64,000 bases of DNA from JAEYFP01 sp047602645 (GTDB lineage: Bacteria > Bacillota > Clostridia > Lachnospirales > Lachnospiraceae): assembly GCA_047602645.1 (NCBI GenBank), contig JASGGU010000003.1:62001-126000 (forward strand), written 5' to 3'. Both the position numbers and the translations under genes were made by a program. Numbering within the stretch: the first letter of the stretch is position 1; each line of letters opens with the position of its first letter. The notes under the pieces are model-generated. The model saw nothing but the letters and a program-made list of their open reading frames with translations. It did no database searches and had not been told where the DNA came from. Shown here one piece after another: positions 1 to 7,666 of this stretch.

Positions 1-2
1 CA

Positions 3-1655
3 GCATTAAAGAGTACTTACGAAAAAGCCGGAAGGACGTATGAAGCTCTGATGACGGCACCAAGAGCGGATATGGGTGATTCGATAAAGAAAGCATTTCA
101 AAATATTGACACACTGCTTGAAGAAATGGGCTTGGAAGAAAATGAGGCAAACAGAAGGGCTGTCCGGATACTGGGTTACAGTAAGACGGAGATCAACAGG
201 GAAACAGTGGAGGCTGTCCGCAGCGCTGATCAAGCTGTGACGAGGGTTATAGAGAAGATGACGCCCGCAAAAACCCTCCAAATGATCAAAGATGGTGATA
301 ATCCGCTTGAGGAAAATATTTATGAGCTTTCTGAACAGCTTTCAAAGAAGGATGCCGAAGAGGAAGCAGAAAAATACAGCAAATTTTTATGGAAATTAGA
401 GAAAAACGATGAAATCACCGAACAGGAGCGAATGTCATTCCTCGGCATTTACCGGTTGTTCAGGCAGATAGAAAAAAGCGAAGGGAAACTTGTCGGAAAT
501 GTGTTGAACAGCGGGGAGCCGCTCACATTGAAAAACCTGCTGTCAGCGTCCCGTTCGAACCGTGCGTCAGGCATGGATATTTCGGTGGACGACAGCTTCG
601 GAGGACTGACAGAGCTTGTACAAAGGGGCGAATCCATTTCAGAGCAGATCAGAATCGGTTTTCAAGCAGGAAGTGAAAGCAGCGCGAAGGACCACAGACA
701 GCAATACTATTCGAGTTTGGCCGGAGAGGTATTGGATAAAATGACACCGGAGTCTCTGCAGCAGTCGGAGCTGTCGGCAAACACGACGCTGGAAGCGCTC
801 GCGGAAGATATGAGACAACTGGACGGCAGACAGCAATCCGATCGGGAGTACCTGCAGGAACAGTTGATGGATATCAGGGAAGCGGCGAAGGTTGAGGAAG
901 ATGTAATCAAAGCACTGCAGACTTCGGGACAGCCGGTGACGGTTAATAATCTGCTGGCAGCGAACAGCCTGATGAATACAGGGGGAAGCCTTTTTGAGAA
1001 GCTCATGAAGCAGACACAGAACGGGAAGGACAGCCGGAAGGAAAAGCTGGAAAAGGCGATGGAATCCATCCAGAACGGGTTAACCTCCAGGGAGGAGGCA
1101 GAATTCGCATATGGGGAGTTGGAAACTTTCACAAAAGAGCTTCTGTCCGAGAATATTCAGAATGCGGCGAGTTCGGTCGATGTGAAGGAAATGAGGCTCT
1201 TATCGAAACAGCTTTCTGTTGCGGCAGGATTTGCCAGAGATGAAAATTATGAAGTACCGGTGCAGATAGACGGAGAGTGGACCTCAATTAATTTAAAAAT
1301 TATCAGGAACAGTGAAGAGTCCGGTAAGGTAACTGCATCGATGAAAACAGAGCGTTACGGAAACATAGAGGCAGAGTTTGAGGTTCATAATAAGCAGGTG
1401 AGCGGGTTTATTTCCGGTGATCAGGCGGAAGGGCTGGAAAAGTTGGAAATGAAATCAGGAGCTTTCGAAACGGCACTTGCGGGTGACGGCAGAACTGTGA
1501 ACGGGCTTCAATTTTTTAAGACAGGAGCATCCGATTCTCAACAGCTTACAAAGGACAAGTCCGATCAGGACATTACAGCTCCGATGAAGGAGCTGTATGA
1601 CGTAGCTAAGGCGTTTATTACTGTATTACAGCAAAAAGGAGAAGAAGGCATATGA
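3..1655 (+). CDS. DUF6240-type flagellar-region protein, 5' end cut off
   Basis: The reading frame is open to the left edge of the window, so the true start lies upstream and the ATG at 51 is internal; conserved-looking residues (TYEAL before MTAPRADMGDS) precede it. At least 550 residues are visible, mostly acidic and helical, with no signal peptide or membrane segment. The alternating helical blocks resemble the DUF6240 family of Lachnospiraceae, which I assign from memory at moderate confidence. No enzymatic motif is visible. The stop overlaps the flagellin start (ATGA), so the two are translationally coupled, and FliS follows. That context suggests a role in flagellar assembly or length control, but this is inference from position only. 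Confidence 0.6.
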   Translation, partial: ALKSTYEKAGRTYEALMTAPRADMGDSIKKAFQNIDTLLEEMGLEENEANRRAVRILGYSKTEINRETVEAVRSADQAVTRVIEKMTPAKTLQMIKDGDNPLEENIYELSEQLSKKDAEEEAEKYSKFLWKLEKNDEITEQERMSFLGIYRLFRQIEKSEGKLVGNVLNSGEPLTLKNLLSASRSNRASGMDISVDDSFGGLTELVQRGESISEQIRIGFQAGSESSAKDHRQQYYSSLAGEVLDKMTPESLQQSELSANTTLEALAEDMRQLDGRQQSDREYLQEQLMDIREAAKVEEDVIKALQTSGQPVTVNNLLAANSLMNTGGSLFEKLMKQTQNGKDSRKEKLEKAMESIQNGLTSREEAEFAYGELETFTKELLSENIQNAASSVDVKEMRLLSKQLSVAAGFARDENYEVPVQIDGEWTSINLKIIRNSEESGKVTASMKTERYGNIEAEFEVHNKQVSGFISGDQAEGLEKLEMKSGAFETALAGDGRTVNGLQFFKTGASDSQQLTKDKSDQDITAPMKELYDVAKAFITVLQQKGEEGI

Positions 1656-2749
1656 AAATTAATTCAAACATCCAGGCAATGATCACAAACAATATATTAA
1701 CGAGAAATGAGGAGCTGCTTGCAAAATCCTCCGAGAAGCTGTCGTCAGGCTACCGTATTAACAGCGCCAAAGATAATCCGGCAGGAATGGCCATCACGAA
1801 CAGGATGAATGCACAGATTAAAAGCCTGAACAGAGCAAATCAGAATGCTTCTAATGCGGTCAATGTCATAGAGACAGCCGAGGGTGCACTTGCCGAAATT
1901 CAGGAAATGATCCAGAGAATGAACGAGCTGGCTATTAAAGCCTCAAGCGGCACGAATGTGACCGCAGACAGGGAGGCCATTCAGGGTGAGGTTGATCAGC
2001 TTTGCGCAGAAATAGAAAGAGTGGCGGCGGATACGGAATACAATACACAAAATCTGCTTGGCGGCGAGCAGGAATTAAAGGGTTATTCCGATCAGGCTGA
2101 GGTGAGTGTAAGATATTATAATTCCTCCTTCCGGACAGGTGAATATAAGATTGAGTATGGCATCAATGCAGTAACCAATGAGGTCGAAGTGAAGAGCCAT
2201 ACTTTTCCTGCCACCGCAACGCTTGAGACAGAAGACGGATCTACAACGGTAAAAATGCCGGATGGAAGTGAGCTGATTATTGATTATGATGAGGAAGCAG
2301 TGAAAACTTTGATACCACCCGCAACTCTTTCGGCAAATCTTGATATTACCGGTATCGGTGGTATGAAAATACAGGTCGGAACAGCTGAGGGTCAGGAAAT
2401 ACAGGTTGTTATACCGAATATCTCTCTTAAAAATATGGGAATTGAAAATTTGAGCATGCTGAATAAGGAGGATGCGCTTAAAGCAATTGATCAGGTAACC
2501 GAAGCACTTTCCTATATTTCAAGTGTTCGTTCGCAGCTGGGTGCTTATCAGAACCGTTTTGAATCGACAATTTCAAATTTGGATGTCTCTTCTGAAAATT
2601 TGACAAATTCTTATTCTACAATCAAGGATGTGGATATGGCCGATGAAATGGTGGAATATACAAAGCTGCAGGTGCTGACGCAGGCGGGCACGACCATGCT
2701 GACACAGGCAAATGAACGTCCTCAGCAGGCATTACAGCTTTTACAGTAG
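1652..2749 (+). CDS. Flagellin
   Basis: Structural subunit of the flagellar filament, 365 residues. The N-terminal D0/D1 region (residues 1-150) has the flagellin signature: INSNIQAM, EKLSSGYRINSAKDNPAGMAI, and a long amphipathic helix. The C-terminal region (from about residue 280) has the matching helices and ends in QANERPQQALQLLQ, as in flagellins. The middle section (about 155-275) is the variable, surface-exposed part and is beta-rich. The N-terminus starts KINSNIQAM rather than with a typical FlgL sequence, so flagellin is preferred over hook-associated protein 3. The start overlaps the preceding stop by four bases; FliS follows 13 bases later. Whether this is the main flagellin or a minor one cannot be told. 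Confidence 0.92.
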   Translation: MKINSNIQAMITNNILTRNEELLAKSSEKLSSGYRINSAKDNPAGMAITNRMNAQIKSLNRANQNASNAVNVIETAEGALAEIQEMIQRMNELAIKASSGTNVTADREAIQGEVDQLCAEIERVAADTEYNTQNLLGGEQELKGYSDQAEVSVRYYNSSFRTGEYKIEYGINAVTNEVEVKSHTFPATATLETEDGSTTVKMPDGSELIIDYDEEAVKTLIPPATLSANLDITGIGGMKIQVGTAEGQEIQVVIPNISLKNMGIENLSMLNKEDALKAIDQVTEALSYISSVRSQLGAYQNRFESTISNLDVSSENLTNSYSTIKDVDMADEMVEYTKLQVLTQAGTTMLTQANERPQQALQLLQ

Positions 2750-2762
2750 GAGGAATTCTTAA

Positions 2763-3239
2763 ATGAAGAAAGAGTTGATTCAGAACTACACGCTGAGAAT
2801 TTCTCAGGCGAATAAGAGCGGAATTATCGTTATTTTATATGAGCTTGCGGATACATACATCTCGGATGCGCTTGCAGCATATGAAAAAGAGGATTTAGTG
2901 TCCTTTAAAAGCAACTGCGGCCGTGCAGGGAGATGCGTTGCCGATTTGCTGGAAGCGCTTGATTTTAGCTATGAGCTGGCATATCCTTTGATGAGACTGT
3001 ATATATTTATCAGTAAAGAAATCTCACTTTCGGGGATAAAGAAAGACCCTGCCGGACTCCATCATGCGAAGAGACTCCTGGGGGAGTTGAGAGAAGCTTT
3101 CGCCGAGGTTGCCGGACAGGATCTGTCGGAGCCTGTCATGCAGAATTCTCAGACCGTATATGCAGGTCTGACATATGGAAAGAGTCAACTAAACGAAAAT
3201 TTAAGTGATGAGGGATTCCTCCGCGGTTTCCGCGTTTAA
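2763..3239 (+). CDS. fliS: Flagellar export chaperone FliS-like
   Basis: Small helical protein of 158 residues right after flagellin, preceded by AGGAGG at 2748-2753. The N-terminal pattern KKELIQNYTLRISQANKSGIIVILYELADTYI matches FliS, in which a Tyr-rich start precedes four helices that cap the flagellin C-terminus and prevent early polymerisation in the cytoplasm. It is about 25 residues longer than usual, with an extra C-terminal tail. Its last 39 bases overlap the end of the convergent DUF2508 gene, and a small GC-rich hairpin (3222-3234) lies in this overlap, possibly a weak terminator. Assignment rests on helix pattern and context. Confidence 0.8.
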   Translation: MKKELIQNYTLRISQANKSGIIVILYELADTYISDALAAYEKEDLVSFKSNCGRAGRCVADLLEALDFSYELAYPLMRLYIFISKEISLSGIKKDPAGLHHAKRLLGELREAFAEVAGQDLSEPVMQNSQTVYAGLTYGKSQLNENLSDEGFLRGFRV

Positions 3240-3491
3240 TTCAGGGGCATATTCCCTCACCTCCGGTGCAAACGGAGCTATTAGGTTTAAGGAGACGGCG
3301 CGGTCCAGAAGAAATTTATAACGCTTTTGGACCGCGTTTACTTCATAAATATAGCAGTCGATCAAATCCGGGTCGACTACGTTGTCAAAATTTGAATAGG
3401 CGCAGTCGAGGGCGCATTTTGTCTTTGCAATATCACGCATCAATTCCGCATGCAGCGTTTCTTCATAGGTCGTTTTTCTCTTGAAGGTCAT
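3201..3491 (-). CDS. DUF2508 family protein
   Basis: Cytoplasmic helical protein of 96 residues. The core (DIAKTKCALDCAYSNFDNV, then DPDLIDCYIYEVNA, then QKRYKFLL) matches the DUF2508 (YaaL-like) pattern of Firmicutes: an acidic helix, DPDLID, and a KRY-containing helix. The start at 3491 is preferred over an in-frame ATG at 3533 because AGGGATG lies just upstream and the family N-terminus fits. In many Clostridia this gene sits next to bofA in the same direction; here it points away from bofA and runs into fliS, with a 39-base tail-to-tail overlap. Function unknown. Confidence 0.75.
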   Translation of the reverse strand: MTFKRKTTYEETLHAELMRDIAKTKCALDCAYSNFDNVVDPDLIDCYIYEVNAVQKRYKFLLDRAVSLNLIAPFAPEVREYAPELNAETAEESLIT

Positions 3492-3589
3492 ATCATCCCT
3501 GCTTTCTACTTCTTTTATAAATAGTATAGTCATATATTTCCTGTTTATACATATATTTGAATAAAAGGACTTGCTGACAGGAGATTTTT

Positions 3590-3862
3590 ATGGATTTTAT
3601 ATCGATGGGACAAGGGATGCTCATGATCCTCGTAATTGCGCTGCTTGTACTTAGTATTGTCATTTTCAAAAAGCATACGGAGCTACTGCTGAACTTCCTT
3701 ATCAGAGGTGTATTTGGTGCGATCGTCATTTATTTTTTAAATGAAATTCTGGTTGCTTTCGGGTTGGAAGTCTCGGTAGGCATCAATGCGGTAAGTTTGC
3801 TGACCTCTGCTGTTCTCGGAATACCGGGTGTAGCTTTGCTATATGGTGTAATGCTGCTGTAG
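3590..3862 (+). CDS. bofA: BofA-family inhibitor of pro-sigma-K processing
   Basis: Hydrophobic protein of 90 residues with two to three membrane segments (about 8-27, 34-55, 63-88), preceded by ACAGGAGA. The tail GINAVSLLTSAVLGIPGVALLYGV is the BofA signature (GIPGV). In Bacillus, BofA sits in the outer forespore membrane with SpoIVFA and holds the SpoIVFB protease inactive until engulfment is complete. It supports a sporulating host. Next to DUF2508, a pairing common in Clostridia, though here divergent. No promoter was assigned. Confidence 0.88.
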   Translation: MDFISMGQGMLMILVIALLVLSIVIFKKHTELLLNFLIRGVFGAIVIYFLNEILVAFGLEVSVGINAVSLLTSAVLGIPGVALLYGVMLL

Positions 3863-3995
3863 CATGCAAATTGCCAGGCAAATGCAAAATAGAAAAAGTT
3901 ATTGTTATAATATACAATTTTCAGTATTTATAAAAATACTTAAAAGTTCAATTTTGTGGAACACTGACAAAGATGAAAAATTTTTAATTTACCTA

Positions 3996-4024
3996 TGGAC
4001 AAGCGCCATATCTTTTTATATAAT
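3996..4024 (+). promoter_or_regulatory. Sigma-A type promoter of the tad operon
   Basis: TGGACA (3996-4001), a 17-base spacer, then TATAAT (4019-4024). Strong match to the housekeeping consensus. Predicted transcription start near 4031, giving a leader of about 190 bases before the first tad gene. Confidence 0.6.
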
Positions 4025-4030
4025 CCTAAT

Positions 4031-4227
4031 TACAAATTAATTTGCATATAAGTAATACAAATCAAGCTTGGTTCGAGCAATCACAGCCAAAATGTTATTT
4101 GAGCATTTTTCTTGCAGGGAAGTTTTCATAATCGGACGGACTTCTCAAAGCAGCGTCAGCCTGTTTACTAGTGGCAGGCTAACGTGCCTCCTAGCGGAAA
4201 GTGCATCAGAATGGAATGGAAATTTTA
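4031..4227 (+). other. Long, structured 5' leader of the tad operon
   Basis: The whole gap 3863-4227 has no credible gene. Its second half is the predicted leader. Hairpins visible: GGAAGT/ACTTC around 4119-4158, and a stronger one at about 4161-4184 pairing AGCCTG with CAGGCT. A CCTCC element (4187-4191), able to pair with a ribosome binding site, follows. I compared the string with c-di-GMP-I and -II, cobalamin, SAM, TPP and purine riboswitch consensus cores from memory and saw no convincing match. Could be a regulatory RNA of unknown class or simply a long leader. Confidence 0.35.
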
Positions 4228-4650
4228 ATGAAAATAATTTTGTTGGTAGGGATCGCCTTTATGGCGGCAGTCATGGACCTTGAATATTGTCAGGTAAAAA
4301 ACTGGCTGATTACAGCTGGCCTGTTGATCGGGTTAGCATTTCAGGTATCTGACAGCGGGGCACAGGGCCTGCTGATCGGGCTGGCGGGGATAGCCGTTCC
4401 GGTGATCTGTCTCGGTATCTTTTTTTCCAGTCATCTGCTTGGAGCAGGCGACATAAAGCTATTTTGCGTAATAGGAAGCTTTATAGGTCCTATGAAGCTT
4501 TTGTACTGCATAGGCGCCGCTTTTCTGCTAGGTGGTGTGATGGCGGCTCTCAAGCTGCTTATTTGCGACAAAAAAGAAGGCCGGATATCAATCCGTTTTG
4601 CCGTTCCGATTTTATTCAGCGTTCTGCTGCAGCAAGGGGGAATCTATTGA
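4228..4650 (+). CDS. tadV: Prepilin peptidase, A24 family (TadV/CpaA-like)
   Basis: Membrane aspartyl peptidase that cleaves and may methylate Flp-type prepilins and TadE-like pseudopilins. 140 residues with about four to five membrane segments. The two catalytic Asp are visible: in VMDLEY near the N-terminus and in the GAGDIK motif in the middle (GxGD signature). The short form without the N-terminal methylase domain is typical of Tad loci. The start is uncertain: GTG 4201, ATG 4216 and ATG 4228 are in frame; 4228 has the best-spaced, though weak, GGAA and gives the usual MKIILLVGI start. Its stop overlaps the TTG start of tadZ. First gene of the tad operon. Confidence 0.85.
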   Translation: MKIILLVGIAFMAAVMDLEYCQVKNWLITAGLLIGLAFQVSDSGAQGLLIGLAGIAVPVICLGIFFSSHLLGAGDIKLFCVIGSFIGPMKLLYCIGAAFLLGGVMAALKLLICDKKEGRISIRFAVPILFSVLLQQGGIY

Positions 4651-5660
4651 AATCAAATCAACTGGTAATTTGTGACTCGGAAGCCGGTTATGCGGGAAAG
4701 CTGGCCGATTATCTCAGAGGAAAGGAAACATACGGTTATGAGATCAGGACTTTTACTAATGCAGCCGGATTTATGGAGCATGAGGTCCAAAATGCGATCG
4801 GAATACTTTTGATAGAGGATAGACTTTATCAGGGGCTGCTGCTGGAAAATAAACTGGAGCAGCTTGAAATAAAAAGAGTCCTGCTTTTGACGAAGGACAG
4901 GCAGGCAGGAGTGGAACCTAAGGAGGAAACTGTCTATAAATATCAGCCGGGATATGGAATTTTTTGCAGATTGTTTAAAGAACAAGAGCTGATGCCTGCC
5001 CTTTGCGGTGTACAATTAAGAAAAAGTCGGGCAACAGTTACCGGTGTTTATTCTCCTGTTAAAAGAACGTTAAAGACTGCCTTTGCAATCACACTCGGAC
5101 AGCTTCTTTCCGAAAGAGAGGAGGTACTCTATATGGATCTGGAAGGCTGTTCGGGGCTTCTTAAACTGCTTTCTTTGCAGCCGGAGAAGAATCTGACAGA
5201 TCTGGCATACGAATTTTCGATCAATGGGCATCTTCCGGCGCCGCTTCATCCTTATATACAAATGGCAGAAGGACTTTCTGTCATGGCTCCCGCGGCATCC
5301 ATATCCGAGCTGCAGTGTGTGACAGAAGAGGAATGGCTTGCTCTGCTTGGAGCGGTTGCGGCGGAGAGTGGTTATCAAAGTATTCTATTGGATATCGGCG
5401 ACAATGTATGCGGAATTATGGAAATTCTGCGTCTGTGTGACCGGATTTATATGCCATGCCGTTCAGATCATGTTTCAAAGGCAAAGCTGGAAGCATTTAC
5501 GGCTTCCATGGAAAAACATGTGGAGGCGGCATCCTTTCAGGAAAAAATACATAGATTGGAATTTCCTTATTTTGAGGATTTGGGTGAAGGCTTCATGAAT
5601 TTAAAATACACCGGATTGGGCACTTATGTCAGAAGATTGCTGTCATTGGAGGAGCTATGA
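4647..5660 (+). CDS. tadZ: TadZ/CpaE-like localisation ATPase
   Basis: Cytoplasmic MinD/ParA-fold protein of 337 residues that in other Tad systems marks the cell site where the pilus machine assembles. N-terminal receiver-like part (1-120), then the ATPase-like part. The P-loop is degenerate: YSPVKRTLKTAFA keeps the deviant-Walker lysine but lacks the GKT glycine. The frame can be extended to 4464, but that region only overlaps tadV in another frame; TTG at 4647 has GGGGGA seven bases upstream and overlaps the tadV stop (TTGA). The stop overlaps the start of tadA. Firmicute TadZ proteins often show this altered loop, so loss of ATP hydrolysis is not certain. Confidence 0.8.
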   Translation: MKSNQLVICDSEAGYAGKLADYLRGKETYGYEIRTFTNAAGFMEHEVQNAIGILLIEDRLYQGLLLENKLEQLEIKRVLLLTKDRQAGVEPKEETVYKYQPGYGIFCRLFKEQELMPALCGVQLRKSRATVTGVYSPVKRTLKTAFAITLGQLLSEREEVLYMDLEGCSGLLKLLSLQPEKNLTDLAYEFSINGHLPAPLHPYIQMAEGLSVMAPAASISELQCVTEEEWLALLGAVAAESGYQSILLDIGDNVCGIMEILRLCDRIYMPCRSDHVSKAKLEAFTASMEKHVEAASFQEKIHRLEFPYFEDLGEGFMNLKYTGLGTYVRRLLSLEEL

Positions 5661-6886
5661 ACGTCTACATGGAGGAACGAAAACAGAATATCAAAAGAGT
5701 GGTGCAGGAACGTCTTTTAGAAAGGCCGGATTTGACGGAGGAGGAAGTGAAGGCTGTTATTGACGATTGTATTATCAGGGACAGCAAAAGCCATTATCTG
5801 AGTCTGGAGCAGAAAAAGCAAATTCGCAGAGAATTGTTTAACGCGATGAAACGACTGGATGTTTTACAGGATTTCATTGAGGATGATTCGGTTACTGAAA
5901 TTATGGTAAACGGAATTAACGGAATTTTTATAGAAAGAAACGGCAGGCTAGAAAATAGTGGAAAGTGTTTTGAATCAAAAGAACGGCTTCAGGATATGAT
6001 CCAGCAGATTGCGGCCGGTGCTAACCGGACAGTGAATATGTCCTCCCCAATCGTGGACGCACGGCTGCCCGATGGGGCCCGTGTCAACATTGTACTGGAA
6101 CCGGCGGCAATCGACGGGCCGATACTGACAATCAGAAGGTTTTCTGACAAAACGATAGATGCAAAGATGCTGCTTGAGTTCGGCTCTGTTTCATGCGAAT
6201 GTCTTTCCTTTTTACAAAAACTTGTGGAGGCCGGTTATAATATTTTGATCAGCGGCGGAACCGGTGCAGGAAAAACAACATTTTTAAATGTCCTGTCAGG
6301 CTTTATTCCGAAGGAGGAACGTGTAATCACAATAGAGGACAGTGCGGAATTAAAAATACAGGGGATCAGCAACCTCGTTCGACTTGAAGCGCGCAGCAAA
6401 AATGCAAATGGCTGCAGGGAAATTACGATCAGAGACTTGATCAGGACGGCGCTGCGCATGAGACCGGACCGAATCGTTGTGGGAGAAGTGCGCGGCGAAG
6501 AGGCAATCGATATGCTGCAGGCGCTGAATATCGGACAGGACGGCTCACTCTCCACTATTCATGCAAACAGTGCGCAGGATGCGTTAAGCCGTTTAGAGAC
6601 GATGATTATGCTCCATACGGAAATTCCGCTGGCGGCGCTTCGCAGGCAGATTGCTTCGGGCATTGATCTGATTGTTCATCTTGGAAGGCTGCGGGATAAG
6701 AGCAGGCGCCTGTTGGAAATTAGGGAGCTTTGTGGTCTGAATGGCAACGAAATCGAAACAGAGCTTTTGTATCAATTTGAAGAGCAAAAAGAGTTGGAAG
6801 GAGAAGTCTATGGAGAAATTGTAAAGCGCAGAGCGCTTATACGTACACAGAAGCTGAAAAGGGCCGGTATTGCTTATGAGGTATGA
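5657..6886 (+). CDS. tadA: Tad secretion ATPase TadA/CpaF
   Basis: Hexameric traffic ATPase of the type II/IV secretion superfamily that powers pilus assembly, 409 residues. The N-terminal domain (1-150) includes DDSVTEIMVNG, typical of CpaF. Walker A GGTGAGKTT at about residue 200; the Asp box follows (ITIEDSAEL); Walker B RIVVGEVRG at about 271; His box STIHANSA after that. Full length and intact. Start ATG overlaps the tadZ stop by four bases and the end overlaps tadB, so the unit is tightly coupled. The best-conserved gene of the locus, which fixes its identity as Tad. Confidence 0.96.
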   Translation: MNVYMEERKQNIKRVVQERLLERPDLTEEEVKAVIDDCIIRDSKSHYLSLEQKKQIRRELFNAMKRLDVLQDFIEDDSVTEIMVNGINGIFIERNGRLENSGKCFESKERLQDMIQQIAAGANRTVNMSSPIVDARLPDGARVNIVLEPAAIDGPILTIRRFSDKTIDAKMLLEFGSVSCECLSFLQKLVEAGYNILISGGTGAGKTTFLNVLSGFIPKEERVITIEDSAELKIQGISNLVRLEARSKNANGCREITIRDLIRTALRMRPDRIVVGEVRGEEAIDMLQALNIGQDGSLSTIHANSAQDALSRLETMIMLHTEIPLAALRRQIASGIDLIVHLGRLRDKSRRLLEIRELCGLNGNEIETELLYQFEEQKELEGEVYGEIVKRRALIRTQKLKRAGIAYEV

Positions 6887-7613
6887 GAAATACCGCTTTT
6901 CTGCAAAAGAAGGTTTACTTTTTACGCTGGAATACATGGCGGTCGGAGGCCTGATTGCATATCTTTTTTACGATTCTATTTACCTATTTATTCCTTTGTT
7001 TACAGGATTCATTCCATTTCTAAAAAAGAAAAAATCAATATTAATAATAAAACGAAAGAAAGAACTCAGTGTGCAGTTTCAGGAAGCAATTGCAGCAGCA
7101 GCAACAGCGCTGAATGCCGGATGCTCCGTAGAAAATGCGTTTCGGGAGGCATTTAAGGATATGCAGAGGCTATATGGAGAAGAGAGTATGATTGTGAAGG
7201 AGCTGGCGCTGCTGATGCAGCATTTGTCCTTCAACGGAACGTTGGAAGCATTTTTGTCCGAGTTTGCGGAACGGTCGGGAATAGAGGATATCAAGGATTT
7301 CAGCAGTATTTTTACGGCTGCAAAAAGAAATGGCGGCAATTTCAGCCGGATTATCCAAAGAAATGTGGAGATCATGCATACGAAGCAGGAAATCGAGCAA
7401 GAAATAGAGGTGCTGCTTAGCGGTAAACGGTATGAACAAAAAATTATGAGCATCATTCCTCTTGCAATCATCGGATATTTACGGTACAGCACAAATGAAT
7501 TTTCAGAGGTGCTTTATCATAACGCGGCAGGCATCTTTGGAATGAGTATGTGTCTGGCTGTTTTTACGGCTGCTTATCTGCTGTCGGAGCGGATTGCTGC
7601 AATAGAAGTTTAA
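6876..7613 (+). CDS. tadB: TadB-like inner membrane platform protein
   Basis: Type II secretion F-family protein of 245 residues. An N-terminal membrane pair (about 18-50) precedes the cytoplasmic F domain: QFQEAIAAAATALNAGCSVENAF is the family signature, with a helical bundle to about residue 165. Membrane segments near the C-terminus are weaker than usual (about 190-240). ATG at 6876 is chosen over TTG at 6870; it overlaps the tadA end by 11 bases. Works with the TadC-like protein as the membrane platform on which TadA acts. Confidence 0.88.
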   Translation: MRYEKYRFSAKEGLLFTLEYMAVGGLIAYLFYDSIYLFIPLFTGFIPFLKKKKSILIIKRKKELSVQFQEAIAAAATALNAGCSVENAFREAFKDMQRLYGEESMIVKELALLMQHLSFNGTLEAFLSEFAERSGIEDIKDFSSIFTAAKRNGGNFSRIIQRNVEIMHTKQEIEQEIEVLLSGKRYEQKIMSIIPLAIIGYLRYSTNEFSEVLYHNAAGIFGMSMCLAVFTAAYLLSERIAAIEV

Positions 7614-7666
7614 TCTGATAAAAGGACAATTATATAAAAACATTTAACAGAAGGAGGATGGTAAAG

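Noticed and set aside
707..1132. 141-codon frame on the minus strand
   Set aside because: Antisense shadow of the DUF6240 gene with no ribosome site or domain.
4066..4084. GGTTCGAGC resembling a tRNA T-loop
   Set aside because: No cloverleaf arms or acceptor stem could be built around it.
4031..4227. c-di-GMP (GEMM) riboswitch in front of tadV
   Set aside because: The conserved GEMM core and tetraloop receptor could not be found; kept only as an unclassified leader.
4068..4283. Open frame of 71 codons starting TTG upstream of tadV
   Set aside because: No family features or ribosome site; overlaps the tadV start in another frame and lies in the structured leader.
4464..4646. N-terminal extension of TadZ
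   Set aside because: The extension is Arg/Ser-rich, overlaps tadV out of frame and is unlike TadZ; TTG 4647 has a good ribosome site.
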